Below are positions 1-7,970 of a DNA stretch of 19,144 nucleotides, in pieces. Each line of letters opens with the position of its first letter. The stretch's first letter is position 1. A model generated the notes under the pieces. That model ran no database searches and had not been told where the DNA came from. It worked only from the letters and a program-made list of their open reading frames with translations. Position numbers and translations under genes: made by a program. Origin of the DNA: an uncultured Candidatus Altimarinota bacterium (GTDB lineage: Bacteria; Patescibacteriota; Gracilibacteria; BD1-5; UBA6164); NCBI GenBank assembly GCA_937864995.1, contig CALMDL010000141.1, positions 1 to 19,144 of the forward strand, in the 5' to 3' direction.

Positions 1-250
1 AATACCACAAGAAAAAATACCACAAGAAAAAATACCACAAGAAAAAATACCACAAGAAAAAATACCACAACCACAAAAAAGAACAAAAAAACCGCCTATA
101 GCACAAAAAACAAAAGACTGAATTATTATTAGAACTTTTTCTAACTCAAGAGAAGCTCAAAGATTTACTTGAATAGATTTTAAAAATATATATAATTGTG
201 CTGAATGAAAAAATAAATCTGCTTGATGATTTTTATGGCATTATATTTAA
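1..250 (+). CDS. C-terminal part of a NUMOD1-containing protein, probably a homing endonuclease (partial)
   Basis: The reading frame enters from the left edge and stops at TAA 248-250. It starts with four copies of the pentapeptide I-P-Q-E-K and a partial fifth, then a proline/lysine-rich linker. The last ~45 residues look like a NUMOD1 DNA-binding helix-turn-helix: a leading I-I-R-T-F strand, E-A-Q-R-F-T-G-I-D, I-Y-N-C, and a final G-K-N-K-S-A-G-G-F-L-W-H-Y-I. The ends of the HNH proteins at 565 and 3148 have the same layout. NUMOD1 is known as a DNA-recognition module of phage homing endonucleases. The catalytic part would lie upstream and is not in the window, so the class of nuclease is unknown. 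Five TGA codons are read as glycine. It could instead be a regulator carrying only the NUMOD1 domain. Confidence 0.6.
2..70 (+). repeat. 15-bp in-frame tandem repeat (4 full units plus 9 bases)
   Basis: The unit ATACCACAAGAAAAA is repeated without mismatch at 2-16, 17-31, 32-46 and 47-61 and begins again at 62-70. It encodes I-P-Q-E-K, a charged proline-containing linker. The array is cut by the window edge, so its true copy number is unknown. Perfect copies suggest recent expansion by slippage. Confidence 0.9.
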
Positions 251-262
251 ACTACAAAACAA

Positions 263-424
263 ATGACACCAAAAGAAAAAAGAATTGCATTACCTATAAA
301 ATTACTTTGAGAAAATTACACAAAAGTAAAAAAAGAATCAGAAAAACTTTGATTAACAATGAGTTGATTTATTAGTATGCTTATTGCAGATTATGATTCT
401 GTTAATATAATTTATAAAAAATAA
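263..424 (+). CDS. Small ribbon-helix-helix-like DNA-binding protein
   Basis: A 53-residue protein from ATG 263 to TAA 422-424, starting 12 bases after the previous stop. The N-terminus (K-R-I-A-L-P-I-K-L) could be the beta strand of a ribbon-helix-helix fold. It is followed by a helix (Y-T-K-V-K-K-E-S-E-K-L-G) and then L-T-M-S-G-F-I-S-M-L-I, the usual position of the second helix in CopG/Arc-type repressors. Three glycines are TGA. Size and pattern fit a small transcriptional regulator, perhaps of the neighbouring endonuclease genes, but the resemblance is only to the general fold. There is no Shine-Dalgarno sequence; the start lies in an A-rich context like other genes here. Confidence 0.55.
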
Positions 425-425
425 T

Positions 426-453
426 TTGATTTTCAAATTAATAGTGATATAAT
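426..453 (+). promoter_or_regulatory. Candidate promoter ahead of the first folded element and HNH gene
   Basis: TTGATT at 426-431 and TATAAT at 448-453 are separated by 16 bases. The -10 box is a perfect consensus. Transcription would start near 460, just before the folded element 462-550. The AT-rich background makes chance matches common, but five candidates in this window share the same 16-base spacing. Confidence 0.5.
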
Positions 454-461
454 ATTTTCTA

Positions 462-550
462 GCTAAAGTCATTAAATTATCTCGCAACATATTATAGGCT
501 CTTACGAGCAGGTTGACTTTAGCGAGATAAGCCTGTTTGTAAGAGCTTTT
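462..550 (+). promoter_or_regulatory. Folded leader with a hairpin loop complementary to upstream sequence
   Basis: A two-step stem is formed by 498-505 with 539-546 (eight pairs) and, inside it, 509-514 with 530-535 (six pairs, one G-U). Four T follow at 547-550. The 14-base loop (515-528) is complementary to two upstream segments: 462-470 pairs with 515-523 and 479-485 with 522-528. The two pairings share bases 522-523 and cannot both be complete. 498-509 can alternatively close a small GCTC/GAGC hairpin. Such mutually exclusive pairings are typical of regulatory leaders or pseudoknots. The HNH start codon lies 14 bases after the T-run. No known riboswitch class was recognised. Confidence 0.5.
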
Positions 551-564
551 AATTTTGTAAAATT

Positions 565-1146
565 ATGAGCCAAGAAATTTGGAAAGACATTCCTTGATAT
601 GAATGATTATATCAAGTGAGTAGTTTAGGAAATGTAAAAAGTTTAAAATCCTGAAGTCGGGGTAAGTGATGAATTAAGATTTTAACACCTTTAAGATCTA
701 AAGGATATTTAACTATAAAAATAAGCCAAAATAATAAATCAAAAAAATATTTAATTCATCGTTTAGTTTGTATAACTTTTTTAAGTAATGTAGAAAATAA
801 AAAAGAAGTAAATCATATTAACTGAATCAAAGATGATAATAGATTAGAAAATTTAGAATGGTGTACTCGTTCAGAGAATATTAAACATAATTATAAAGAA
901 CTTTGATTTATAAGTGCATTTCATATTAATAATCCAAAACCAAGTTTATGAAAGTTTTGAAAAGATAATATTTTATCTAAAAGAGTAAATCAATATGATT
1001 TAGATTGACATTTTATAAAAACTTGGGAATGCATGAGTGATATAAGAAGAGAATTATGATTCAATATATCTAAAATATCATCTTGTTGTAATTGAAAACA
1101 AAAATCATCTAAATGATTTAAATGGAATTTTAATAATAATATATAA
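565..1146 (+). CDS. HNH homing endonuclease with NUMOD4 and NUMOD1 domains
   Basis: 193 residues. Residues 4-40 are a NUMOD4 DNA-binding motif (I-W-K-D-I-P-G-Y-E-G-L-Y-Q-V-S). Residues ~65-110 are the HNH core, with N-H-I-N-G around H84, then D-D-N-R-L-E-N-L-E-W-C-T and N-I-K-H. Residues ~140-190 are a NUMOD1 module ending in G-F-K-W. Proteins of this family nick or cut a specific DNA site and spread their own gene; free-standing copies are common among phage late genes. The TGA glycines within the conserved motifs are a main argument for the recoded UGA. CGG, a rare codon here, occurs at 658-660. The gene follows a hairpin and T-run by 14 bases and lies three bases before the next gene. It is about half identical by eye to the protein at 3148 in its conserved parts. 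Confidence 0.9.
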
Positions 1147-1149
1147 AAA

Positions 1150-1674
1150 ATGTTACAAAAACTATATAAAATATCAGATGGAACCTTTAATCCACCTCAA
1201 GAAAATCCTCATAAGGAAGCTATATCTCAAAAATATAAAAATTTAAAATATTTTACACTTCCTTTTGAAGAAGAATTTTCAAATGTGGATAATGCAGTTA
1301 TATTTAAAGATATAACGGAACAACAAGACCATATTAGAAAAGAAATTTCACTATATGAAAAATACTGATATTTTAATAAAGCAATTTCAGATACTTTAAC
1401 TGAACAATATAAATATTTTTATTATTATAAATGATATTATTATAAGATTGATGAATTAAGATTATGGTTAACTAAAAAATCCTGATACGAAAATACTTTT
1501 ATTAGAGCAGAAAAACCAGAAATAGAAGAAAATACACTAGAAACAAATACTTGAAAGAAAAAAACTCTTGTTGTTTCTAGAGAAGCTATTAGAAAAATAA
1601 CTTGATATTCCTCCATATGTGGTTCCCAAATGGGATGAAACTTGAAAACAAGTCTATATTGAGTGGCAAGATAA
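1150..1674 (+). CDS. Unknown protein upstream of, and overlapping, the large terminase
   Basis: 174 residues from ATG 1150 to TAA 1672-1674, reading TGA as glycine. I recognise no family. It is rich in K, E and aromatics, with a Y-K-Y-F-Y-Y-Y-K-G-Y-Y-Y-K run near residues 90-102. Its position directly before the large terminase is where a small terminase subunit often lies, but no helix-turn-helix was seen. The last ~25 residues (from 1600) share DNA with the terminase in another frame and are compositionally odd (C-G-S-Q-M-G-G). The genuine product may therefore end earlier, or continue into the terminase by a frameshift near 1600. Confidence 0.6.
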
Positions 1675-3040
1675 AATTCTACAAGATGAATCCTGAATTA
1701 TTCTTGTTGACTGATCAAGACAAATATGAAAATCATTAACTATTGCAGAAAAAGCAGTAGAATTAAGTTTTATCCCAAATGAAGATACATTAGTTTGAGC
1801 TTTTATTAAAAAAACTACTGATGTTATTCGTAATTATATTTTAAGATTTATAAAATCTTTTCCAGAAGGAACTTTTGAACACTATAAATCTGAATGATAT
1901 ATTTTAAATACCAAAAGTTGAACTAGAGTATATTTTCGTACTTTAGCTGATTGAGCTGATAATGTACTTTGACTTACATTAAGAAATATTATAGTTGATG
2001 AGGCACAATTAATTGAAACTGAAGTTTTTGAAGATGCACTTGAACCAACTCTGTCTACCACAAATGGTAAAATGATTTTGATTTGAACACCATGAAGATC
2101 TGCAAAATGATATTATTATGATTTAATAATGCAGGCTAAAAGATGAATAGAAGTTCAATGAATAAAAATTTGAGTTAAATGTGAAGATAATCCAGATATA
2201 AGTTATTATCAAATAGATTATACACAAAATCCTTTACTAGCACCAAGACTAAGAGCTAAAATTGAAGCTAGTCTAGGTAAAGCATCTACACAAAGACAGT
2301 ATATGTGTCGCTGGGATGCATGAGATGACCAATTATTCAAACCTAATCAAATTTCAACTTATCCAATACTTAATAATGATTGATATTTTATAATAACATT
2401 TGACCCTGCTAGACAATGAACAGATAGATCAGCTTACTGTGTCTTATATATAATTAATTGAAAAATTAATGTATATCTTTCTTGATTTGTTCCTAAAAAT
2501 ATGAAAAATAAATGGAGTCAACAAATCTCTTTTTACAAATGATGATTAATAAAACAATTTTGAAATTTTCCTAAAATAACTTATTGAGTAGATATAAGAT
2601 GATTATGAGAATGATTTTCAGAAGCTTGGAAAAATGAATTTAAAGATAAATCATTAATTCAAATATGATATACTTCATGAGAAGTAGAGTCTATAAAATG
2701 ATTAGAATGGAGAGTTAGTAAAACCATACTAATCTCAAATGCAGTAGATTTAATTGAAGAAGGATTAGTAGATATCTTAAAAGTTTCTAATAAAGATTTA
2801 ATTGAAGAACTACAATTTTTATATGAAGATCAAGATAATAAATGAAGACTAGCGATGAAAAGTACTTATAAAGATGATATTTCTAATGCTTTTTTAGTTT
2901 GACTATATATTGCAAAAAAAAGATGATATATAAAAAGAAGTTACATTGAATCAAGTATAGAATCTACAGAACAATTTGATGAATGGGGGGCTGATTTTTC
3001 TCCACAAAAAAAGAAAAAAAAGTTGCAATCTGGTTGGTAA
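1619..3040 (+). CDS. terL: Phage terminase large subunit (ATPase and nuclease)
   Basis: The motor that packages DNA into the prohead through the portal. From GTG 1619 it has 473 residues. Walker A is D-G-S-R-Q-I-G-K-S at residues 31-39, with both glycines TGA. Walker B is I-I-V-D-E-A-Q (D127, E128), followed by the coupling motif L-I-G-T-P-G-R-S-A-K-G. The C-terminal RNase H-like nuclease shows F-D-P-A-R-Q-G-T-D around D262, G-V-D-I-R-G, and a late K-D-D-I-S-N-A at 418-424, giving the expected acidic residues. Length is typical. The start is uncertain: the frame opens after TAA 1598-1600 and contains no ATG near its beginning, only ATT 1607 and GTG 1619. See the findings for a possible +1 shift from the preceding gene. 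HNH genes stand on both sides. Confidence 0.93.
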
Positions 3041-3057
3041 TAAATATAATAAGAAGG

Positions 3058-3142
3058 TAAATATTTTTATCTTCCCAAAAAAGTATTTATTACTTTAATT
3101 AAAAGACAATAAGTTGGGAAGCTTATTGTTTTTTGTATTTTT
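3058..3142 (+). repeat. 85-base intergenic element, copy 1 (before the second HNH gene)
   Basis: Identical over 85 bases to 9383-9467. It lies in the gap after the terminase and ends five bases before the HNH start. It contains the segment 3071-3078, a small AAGTA/TACTT hairpin (3081-3095), and a terminator-like hairpin (3106-3134) whose 8-base loop is the exact reverse complement of 3071-3078. Perfect identity between two AT-rich non-coding stretches implies recent duplication or strong constraint. Confidence 0.95.
3106..3134 (+). terminator. Terminator-like hairpin in repeat copy 1
   Basis: ACAATAAG at 3106-3113 pairs with CTTATTGT at 3122-3129 around the loop TTGGGAAG (3114-3121); six T occupy 3129-3134. 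It could end terminase transcription. Because the loop is complementary to 3071-3078, a pseudoknot or an alternative fold is possible, which could modulate read-through into the HNH gene 13 bases further on. Confidence 0.65.
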
Positions 3143-3147
3143 AAATT

Positions 3148-3708
3148 ATGGAAAAAGAAATCTGGAAAGATATTCCTTGATATGAATGACTATATCAAGT
3201 ATCTAATATGTGACAAGTGCATAGTTTTTATTCAAATAAAATAAAGAAATCATTTGATTCATTATGATATTGTAGAATTTGACTATATAAAAATAAAAAA
3301 GAAATGAAATTTTTAGTACATAGGTTAGTAGCTATGACATTTTTGCCAAATATACTAAATTTAGTAGAAATTAATCATATTAATTGAATAAAAAATGATA
3401 ATAGACTTGAAAATTTAGAATGGTGTACTAGAAATGAAAATATACAACATGCTTTTAATATTTGATTAAAAACTACAACAAAGAATAATTACTTTATAAA
3501 AAGTAATCCGTATAAATGAAAATTTTGAATAGATAATCCTTTAAGTAAAAAAATACAACAATTTGATTTAAATTGAAACTTTATTAAATTATGGTATTGA
3601 GCAAGTTCTATTTATAAAGAATTATGAATTAATAATTCAACTATATTGAAAGCTTTAAAAAATGATAGACAAAAAGTATGAAATTTTATATGGAAAGAAT
3701 TAAAATAA
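3148..3708 (+). CDS. HNH homing endonuclease with NUMOD4 and NUMOD1 domains (second copy)
   Basis: 186 residues, a paralogue of the protein at 565. NUMOD4 is at the N-terminus (I-W-K-D-I-P-G-Y-E-G-L-Y-Q-V-S-N). The HNH core is I-N-H-I-N-G-I-K-N-D-N-R around H77, with L-E-N-L-E-W-C-T and N-I-Q-H-A. The C-terminus is a NUMOD1 module with F-D-L-N-G-N-F-I-K and a final F-I-W. Glycine is largely TGA, so the gene has long resided in recoded genomes. It sits between terminase and portal, in the gap downstream of the terminase, a common place for free-standing homing endonucleases. It is preceded by repeat copy 1 and has no Shine-Dalgarno sequence. Confidence 0.9.
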
Positions 3709-4105
3709 ATTTGCTTTTTATTCTTTTTTAAATACACTAAGAATATCTATAATAAGTATTCAGTCTAAAAAAATTAATAATAAATACTTTTATACTTATT
3801 TTAGATAGCTCCGTTTCTTTGATAGAACATAATTTTGGAGCTTTATAAATAAAGATTTTTTGTTAGACATAATTATTTTTTTCATATTTTTATTGTAGCC
3901 CAATAAAAAATCAATAGCTAGATTAATTCTAGCTTCTTGTAAACTATACTCCTATATATTTTGCAAGAAGTTGTAATTAATCAACACAAATATTTCATAA
4001 CATTAAATAAATGTTCAAATATTAAAGAGTTTTATGTTGCTGTATCTTTTTATCTTTAAAAAAGAACTGTCTATATTTTGATTTATATTTAATAATTTTA
4101 CTATT
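3709..4105 (+). other. 397-base non-coding gap with several inverted repeats
   Basis: No convincing gene. Three foldable stretches are visible. 3745-3759 pairs with 3792-3806 (15 bases, one mismatch). AGCTCC 3807-3812 pairs with GGAGCT 3837-3842, followed by TTTAT, a weak terminator candidate for the HNH gene. 3921-3927 pairs with 3976-3982 and encloses CTTCTTG 3933-3939 with CAAGAAG 3964-3970; in competition, AGCTAG 3916-3921 can pair with CTAGCT 3929-3934. The remainder is plain AT-rich sequence. The next gene could be extended upstream to ATG 4034 in the same frame, but the extra residues look like translated leader. Confidence 0.55.
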
Positions 4106-4486
4106 ATGCAAAAAACTTCAGATACTACAGCTGACTTAACTCCTGATACTACAGCTGACTTAACTCCTGATACTACAGCTGACTTAACTCCTGATACTAC
4201 AGCTAACTTAACTCCTGCTACTACAGCTGATTTAACTCCTGCTACTACAGCTGATTTAACTCCTAATGCTCCTGAAAATCCAGAACCTTCTCCTGAATGA
4301 AAAGTTCCTAAAACAAAAGCACAAATTAAAGCTGAAAAAGCTAAAGTTGATACTGAAACAACTACTGAAGAGAAAGAATACTCTGATAAAGAAATTCTAG
4401 AAGTAATTAAAGATAGAGTACCAGAATCTCATCCATTTAAATACAAAATAATTAAAGCAATTGATGAATTAATTCAAATGTTATAA
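4106..4486 (+). CDS. Unknown small protein with an eight-residue tandem repeat
   Basis: 126 residues from ATG 4106 to TAA 4484-4486. Residues 6-53 are six copies of an eight-residue unit based on D-T-T-A-D-L-T-P (variants A-T-T-A-D-L-T-P and D-T-T-A-N-L-T-P). A P/E-rich spacer, a lysine-rich stretch and a C-terminal part with helical character (Y-S-D-K-E-I-L-E-V-I-K-D, ending A-I-D-E-L-I-Q-M-L) follow. The only glycine is TGA, at the junction of repeat region and tail. It is immediately followed by a terminator, so it may be a separate unit between the HNH gene and portal. Function unknown; a flexible Thr/Pro stalk linking a folded tail is all that can be said. Confidence 0.75.
4121..4264 (+). 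repeat. 24-bp in-frame tandem repeat, six units
   Basis: Six 24-base units encode eight residues each. Units 1-3 are nearly or fully identical; units 4-6 carry a few substitutions (GAC to AAC or GAT, GAT to GCT). This suggests expansion from one end. The array lies wholly within the coding sequence and keeps the frame. Confidence 0.93.
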
Positions 4487-4490
4487 AACT

Positions 4491-4516
4491 ATCCCTAAAA
4501 CAATAGGGATTTTTTT
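4491..4516 (+). terminator. Intrinsic terminator after the repeat protein
   Basis: ATCCCTA 4491-4497 pairs with TAGGGAT 4504-4510 around a six-base loop, followed by T to 4516. It starts five bases after the stop codon and separates the repeat protein from the portal operon. Confidence 0.85.
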
Positions 4517-4517
4517 A

Positions 4518-4545
4518 TTGCTTTTTAAATTATTTTAATTATTAT
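4518..4545 (+). promoter_or_regulatory. Candidate promoter for the portal operon
   Basis: TTGCTT 4518-4523 and TATTAT 4540-4545 with a 16-base spacer, directly behind a terminator. The same terminator-then-TTGC promoter arrangement is found at 9346 and 11655. Confidence 0.45.
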
Positions 4546-4573
4546 TGTATTAATTATTTTTAACTTACTAAAA

Positions 4574-6466
4574 ATGAAAACATATTCTTATATAAATAAG
4601 AAAAAAGATAGATTAGAAATCACAGTTTCAGAAGAAGATCAAAGATTAGTTAATCAAGCTAATACTGATTTTTTAACTTCTAACAAACATATTAGAAGCC
4701 AAGAGTTTTATATATGGAGATGAGCATTACAAAGTTATCATTTGAGTACATATTGAAGGAAGGTTCAATTATGATCTAATACTTGGAAGCAAAACATAAC
4801 AATATGACTTATAAGAAGTTTTGTTGATATAATGGTATCATCAATGCATGAAAAACCTCTTACTTTTATTTGAACAGCTATAAATAAAAAATGAGCTGAG
4901 AATAAAGAAAATATATTAAAAACTTTATCATATATTTCTGATATTTCAGGTTTTCATAAACAACTTAAAGATACAATGGCTAATGGATTAATAATCTGAG
5001 AAATTGCTATGAGGGTTGGTTATAAGAAAACTAAAGATACTGAAAAATATATTTCTATTGCTGATTGAGATATAATTGAAGAAATTGTAGAAGTTGATGA
5101 AAAAAATTATCCATATGCTACAAATGTTTCAATTTTTAATATTTTTCCAGACCCATACTCTTGACCTTTAAGATATGTAACTGAAAGAGATGTTGTTTCT
5201 TATGCAAATTTCATTGAGATATTTTGAGCAACAATTAGATCAAAGAAAAATAGATCACCTTTTAAAGAAGATAATTTTTTACCTCTACTTACAATCAATG
5301 TAAATTGAGCTGATTTACAGGATTACTGAAATATTGTAAATCAAATCCATCAAAAAGTGAATGAAGAATTTATGGAAAAAGATAAATTCTTAATGCCTTG
5401 AAAAACAAAAACACAATCAATATCTTGAACTCAAATAGATGAGGACACAGATGTAATAGAATGACTAGTTGAATACAAAGCAACTTGGTATAATGGTAGA
5501 TTAATTATTATTGCCAATAATTATCCAGTTTATATTTGAGAAAATCCTTATTGATTTATACCATATGTAATAAAAGCTTCAAATCAAACAAAAGCTAGAT
5601 TTGGTGAATGAATACCTTATATGCTAAAATGATTAGAAGATGTAGGAAATTCTTTCATTAATAACTACTTTGATTCAGCTAGAAGTTTAGCTAATCCAAC
5701 AATTGTAGTTCAAAAAAATCTAATGATAAACGATGAAGAATTAGAAGATTGAACTCCATGATGAATTTTATATACAGAGGATAATCAAAATTGAAATGCA
5801 GTATATAGATTAGATAAATGATGACTACAAGATTTTAATGTGATGTCATTAATTAATCAAATAGCTTCACAAATTACAGGTATTTCTGAATATGATTTAT
5901 GACAAGCAGCTAGAGAAAGAACAGCAACTTGAGCATTAGCAGTTTCACAATCTTCTCAAAAAAGATTAAGTCCATATGTAAGTAATTTTCTTGATGCAAT
6001 ATCAATAGTTGCTCAAATGTGGTTAAAATTAGTTAAAAAATATTGGTCAGCAGAACAAATGATTTATATTTTAGATGCAGAATGACAACAAACTTGGGAA
6101 GCTATTAAAAAAACTTGATTAATGGGATGAGTAAATATTTCTTTAGAAGCTGAATGAATTTTTTGAGCTAATGAAGAACTTAAATACAAAAAAATTACTG
6201 AATTATATAATACACTTTCTCCTTCTGGTTTTGCACAAAGTCCAGAAATGGCTAAAGAAATTATTAAAACAGCTTGATATTCTCCTTCTAGATTCATTAC
6301 AGTACCTTGAAAATGAATTAAACCAGATAATGCTTTAGAAATAGCTGCCTGAAATAATCAAACTAATATTCCTTGAGTAAATTCTAGTTTATGAGATATA
6401 GCTTGAAATGCAGCTACTCCTAATATAGATTTGTGAAATTGAGGACAATGAAATCCTAATACATAA
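4574..6466 (+). CDS. Phage portal protein
   Basis: 630 residues. Portals form the dodecameric ring at one vertex of the head, through which the terminase pumps DNA. The order terminase, portal, scaffold, capsid supports this strongly. In the sequence, the middle part carries I-P-Y-V-I-K-A-S-N-Q-T-K-A-R-F-G-E-G, D-V-G-N-S-F-I-N-N-Y-F-D and, around residue 435, T-G-I-S-E-Y-D-L-G-Q followed by R-T-A-T-G-A-L-A-V. Such an invariant turn precedes the long helices of many short-tailed-phage portals. The C-terminus is G/N-rich and probably disordered. By hand count about 42 of 52 glycines are TGA. There is no Shine-Dalgarno sequence; an ATTAAT motif lies in the leader at 4549. Confidence 0.9.
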
Positions 6467-6486
6467 TATTTATTAATTATAAAACT

Positions 6487-6870
6487 ATGGACAAAATAGA
6501 GATGATGAGAGAAAAATTCTTAATGTTTGCAGAAAAATTATGAGTTTCTCCAGAAAATATAGCTAAAATGAAAGAAGATTTTAGTAAAGGTGAAGAAAAA
6601 AAGGAAGAAATGAAAGATGAAATTAAAGAAGAAGTAAAAGAAGAGGTTAAAGAAGAAATGATTCCAGAAATAAGTAAAGATAAAGAAGTAGTAAAAGTTG
6701 ATATAGCAAATCCTATTGAGAATAGAATGCCTACTGAAGAAGATTTATCAAAAATGAGTAGAGATGAATTATTGGTTTGTGCTAAAAAACTATTAAATAC
6801 TCCTAAAAAAGATACAAAAGATATAACTGATACACCTTTTATGGTTATGATGAAAAGACAATGATATTAA
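6487..6870 (+). CDS. Unknown charged coiled-coil protein
   Basis: 127 residues from ATG 6487. The N-terminus (M-M-R-E-K-F-L-M-F-A-E-K-L-G-V-S-P-E-N-I) looks like a short helical domain. A K/E stretch with repeated K-E-E-V and a tail of several helices (D-E-L-L-V-C-A-K-K-L-L-N) follow. Three of the in-frame glycines are two TGA and one GGT. It lies between portal and scaffold and is likely co-transcribed with them; a head-assembly role is guessed from position only. A shorter form from ATG 6568 would lose the N-terminal helix. Confidence 0.75.
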
Positions 6871-6884
6871 TTTCTAATTACTAT

Positions 6885-7283
6885 ATGATGATTTACCTGA
6901 TATTATTTTTAATTATAGTAATATTTTTACTACTAGGAATAAGTTTTTACTTATTCTCTAGTATGCAAAAATTAAAACTATTAAATACTGCTTTAACTAA
7001 AGAAGTTGTAGAAACAAAAAAGACTCCCATAATTATATGAAGTCTAACTAAATACAAAGAGGAAGAACTTGTATTATTACTTAGTAATCCTGAAATTATA
7101 GATTTATTACTAAGAGTATTTGAATATAAAATAGCTGTAAAAACTGATACAATAAGAAGTTTAGAGGATACTGCTAGAAAAGTATGATATTTAGATTGTT
7201 TACATGAAACACATCTTTATTTTTATCAACTTAAACAAAAGTTAAAGAAAAAAGATGAAAAAATTTGACAAGATTTAATTTAA
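6885..7283 (+). CDS. Small membrane-anchored protein
   Basis: 132 residues from ATG 6885. Residues 3-26 are a strong transmembrane segment (I-Y-L-I-L-F-L-I-I-V-I-F-L-L-L-G). A charged, largely helical domain follows, with several leucine-rich amphipathic stretches. Family unknown. A single N-terminal membrane helix with a helical tail is compatible with a lysis or membrane-associated protein, but its place between portal and scaffold gives no direct support for that. It starts 14 bases after the preceding stop. Two glycines after the membrane segment are TGA. Confidence 0.7.
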
Positions 7284-7350
7284 TCCTATTATACAGCTGT
7301 AACTTGAAGTTATATTTTTGAAGATTTTTACATAAATAATACATTATAAT

Positions 7351-7944
7351 ATGCCTTGAATTGAAGATAATGTAGTAGTAGATACTACTCCTGAAGATAA
7401 TACATTAGAAAATAATGTAGAAAGTGAGAATCCTGTAACTAATTCAGAGGATACTCAAGATGATACTTCTAATGCTTTAGAAATAATAGACTTGCTTCTT
7501 AAAGAAGAAATTCAAGAAGAAACAAAGCCTACTGAACCTGTATTTTTCCCTACAAAGGAAGACAAAAAAGAAACAGAGGAAGAATTTATTGATGAAAGTT
7601 TTTTAGAAGATATAGAAAAGTGAATAACTGAATTAGAAACTGAGTTAAATACAACTAAAGAAACTTTATCTCAAAAAGAAAAAGATCTTGAAGAAAAAAA
7701 TAACACAGTAAATGCTTATGCTGAAGCTCTTGATAAATTAGGAGAGCACCCAATATTATGACCATTAAATGAAAAGATATTAAAAGGAGAAAAAGTAGAT
7801 ATTCCAGAATATTTACAAAAATCTTTACAAGAAGATATTGATTCATTACCAAATATGGAAAATATTGCAAGTGAACCTACTTGAGTTCAAGCAGCTGAAA
7901 GTTTACAAGATAAACTTGCCAGAAAAGCTAAACAAAGATACTAA
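7351..7944 (+). CDS. Probable capsid scaffolding protein
   Basis: 197 residues. The protein is very acidic and low in complexity at first (D/E/N/T). It then has a coiled coil at about residues 90-135 (I-T-E-L-E-T-E-L-N-T-T and later L-E-E-K-N-N-T-V-N), a short ordered piece (L-G-E-H-P-I-L-G-P-L) and a basic C-terminus (L-A-R-K-A-K-Q-R-Y). An acidic coiled-coil protein with a basic end directly before the major capsid gene is the typical signature of a scaffold, which organises capsid subunits and leaves before packaging. Sequence families diverge strongly, so the assignment rests on position and composition. TGA codes four of six glycines. Confidence 0.7.
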
Positions 7945-7970
7945 TTTTATATTAATAATTTTAAACAAAT

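Noticed and set aside
425-564. A tRNA gene in the folded region before the first HNH gene
   Set aside because: No cloverleaf with acceptor stem, T-loop and anticodon arm could be fitted.
1150-1674. Calling the gene before terL the small terminase subunit
   Set aside because: Position fits, but no helix-turn-helix or oligomerisation pattern was visible.
565-3040. TGA as tryptophan (code 4)
   Set aside because: Tryptophan is supplied by TGG at conserved positions, and TGA falls on invariant glycines such as those of Walker A and N-H-I-N-G.
4034-4105. In-frame upstream extension of the repeat protein to ATG 4034
   Set aside because: The added residues are AT-driven (F, I, L, N, Y) and look like translated leader; the start at 4106 has the usual leader for this genome.
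1-4264. CRISPR-like repeats (15-bp array at 2-70 and 24-bp array at 4121-4264)
   Set aside because: Both are spacerless tandem repeats inside coding sequences; the 85-base pair of repeats has only two copies 6 kb apart.
6064-6297. Minus-strand ORF of 77 codons
   Set aside because: Lies inside the portal gene, antisense; no family pattern. It is a by-product of the AT-rich coding strand.
7655-7870. Minus-strand ORF, hydrophobic
   Set aside because: Antisense to the scaffold gene; the apparent hydrophobicity is the complement of lysine- and glutamate-rich codons.
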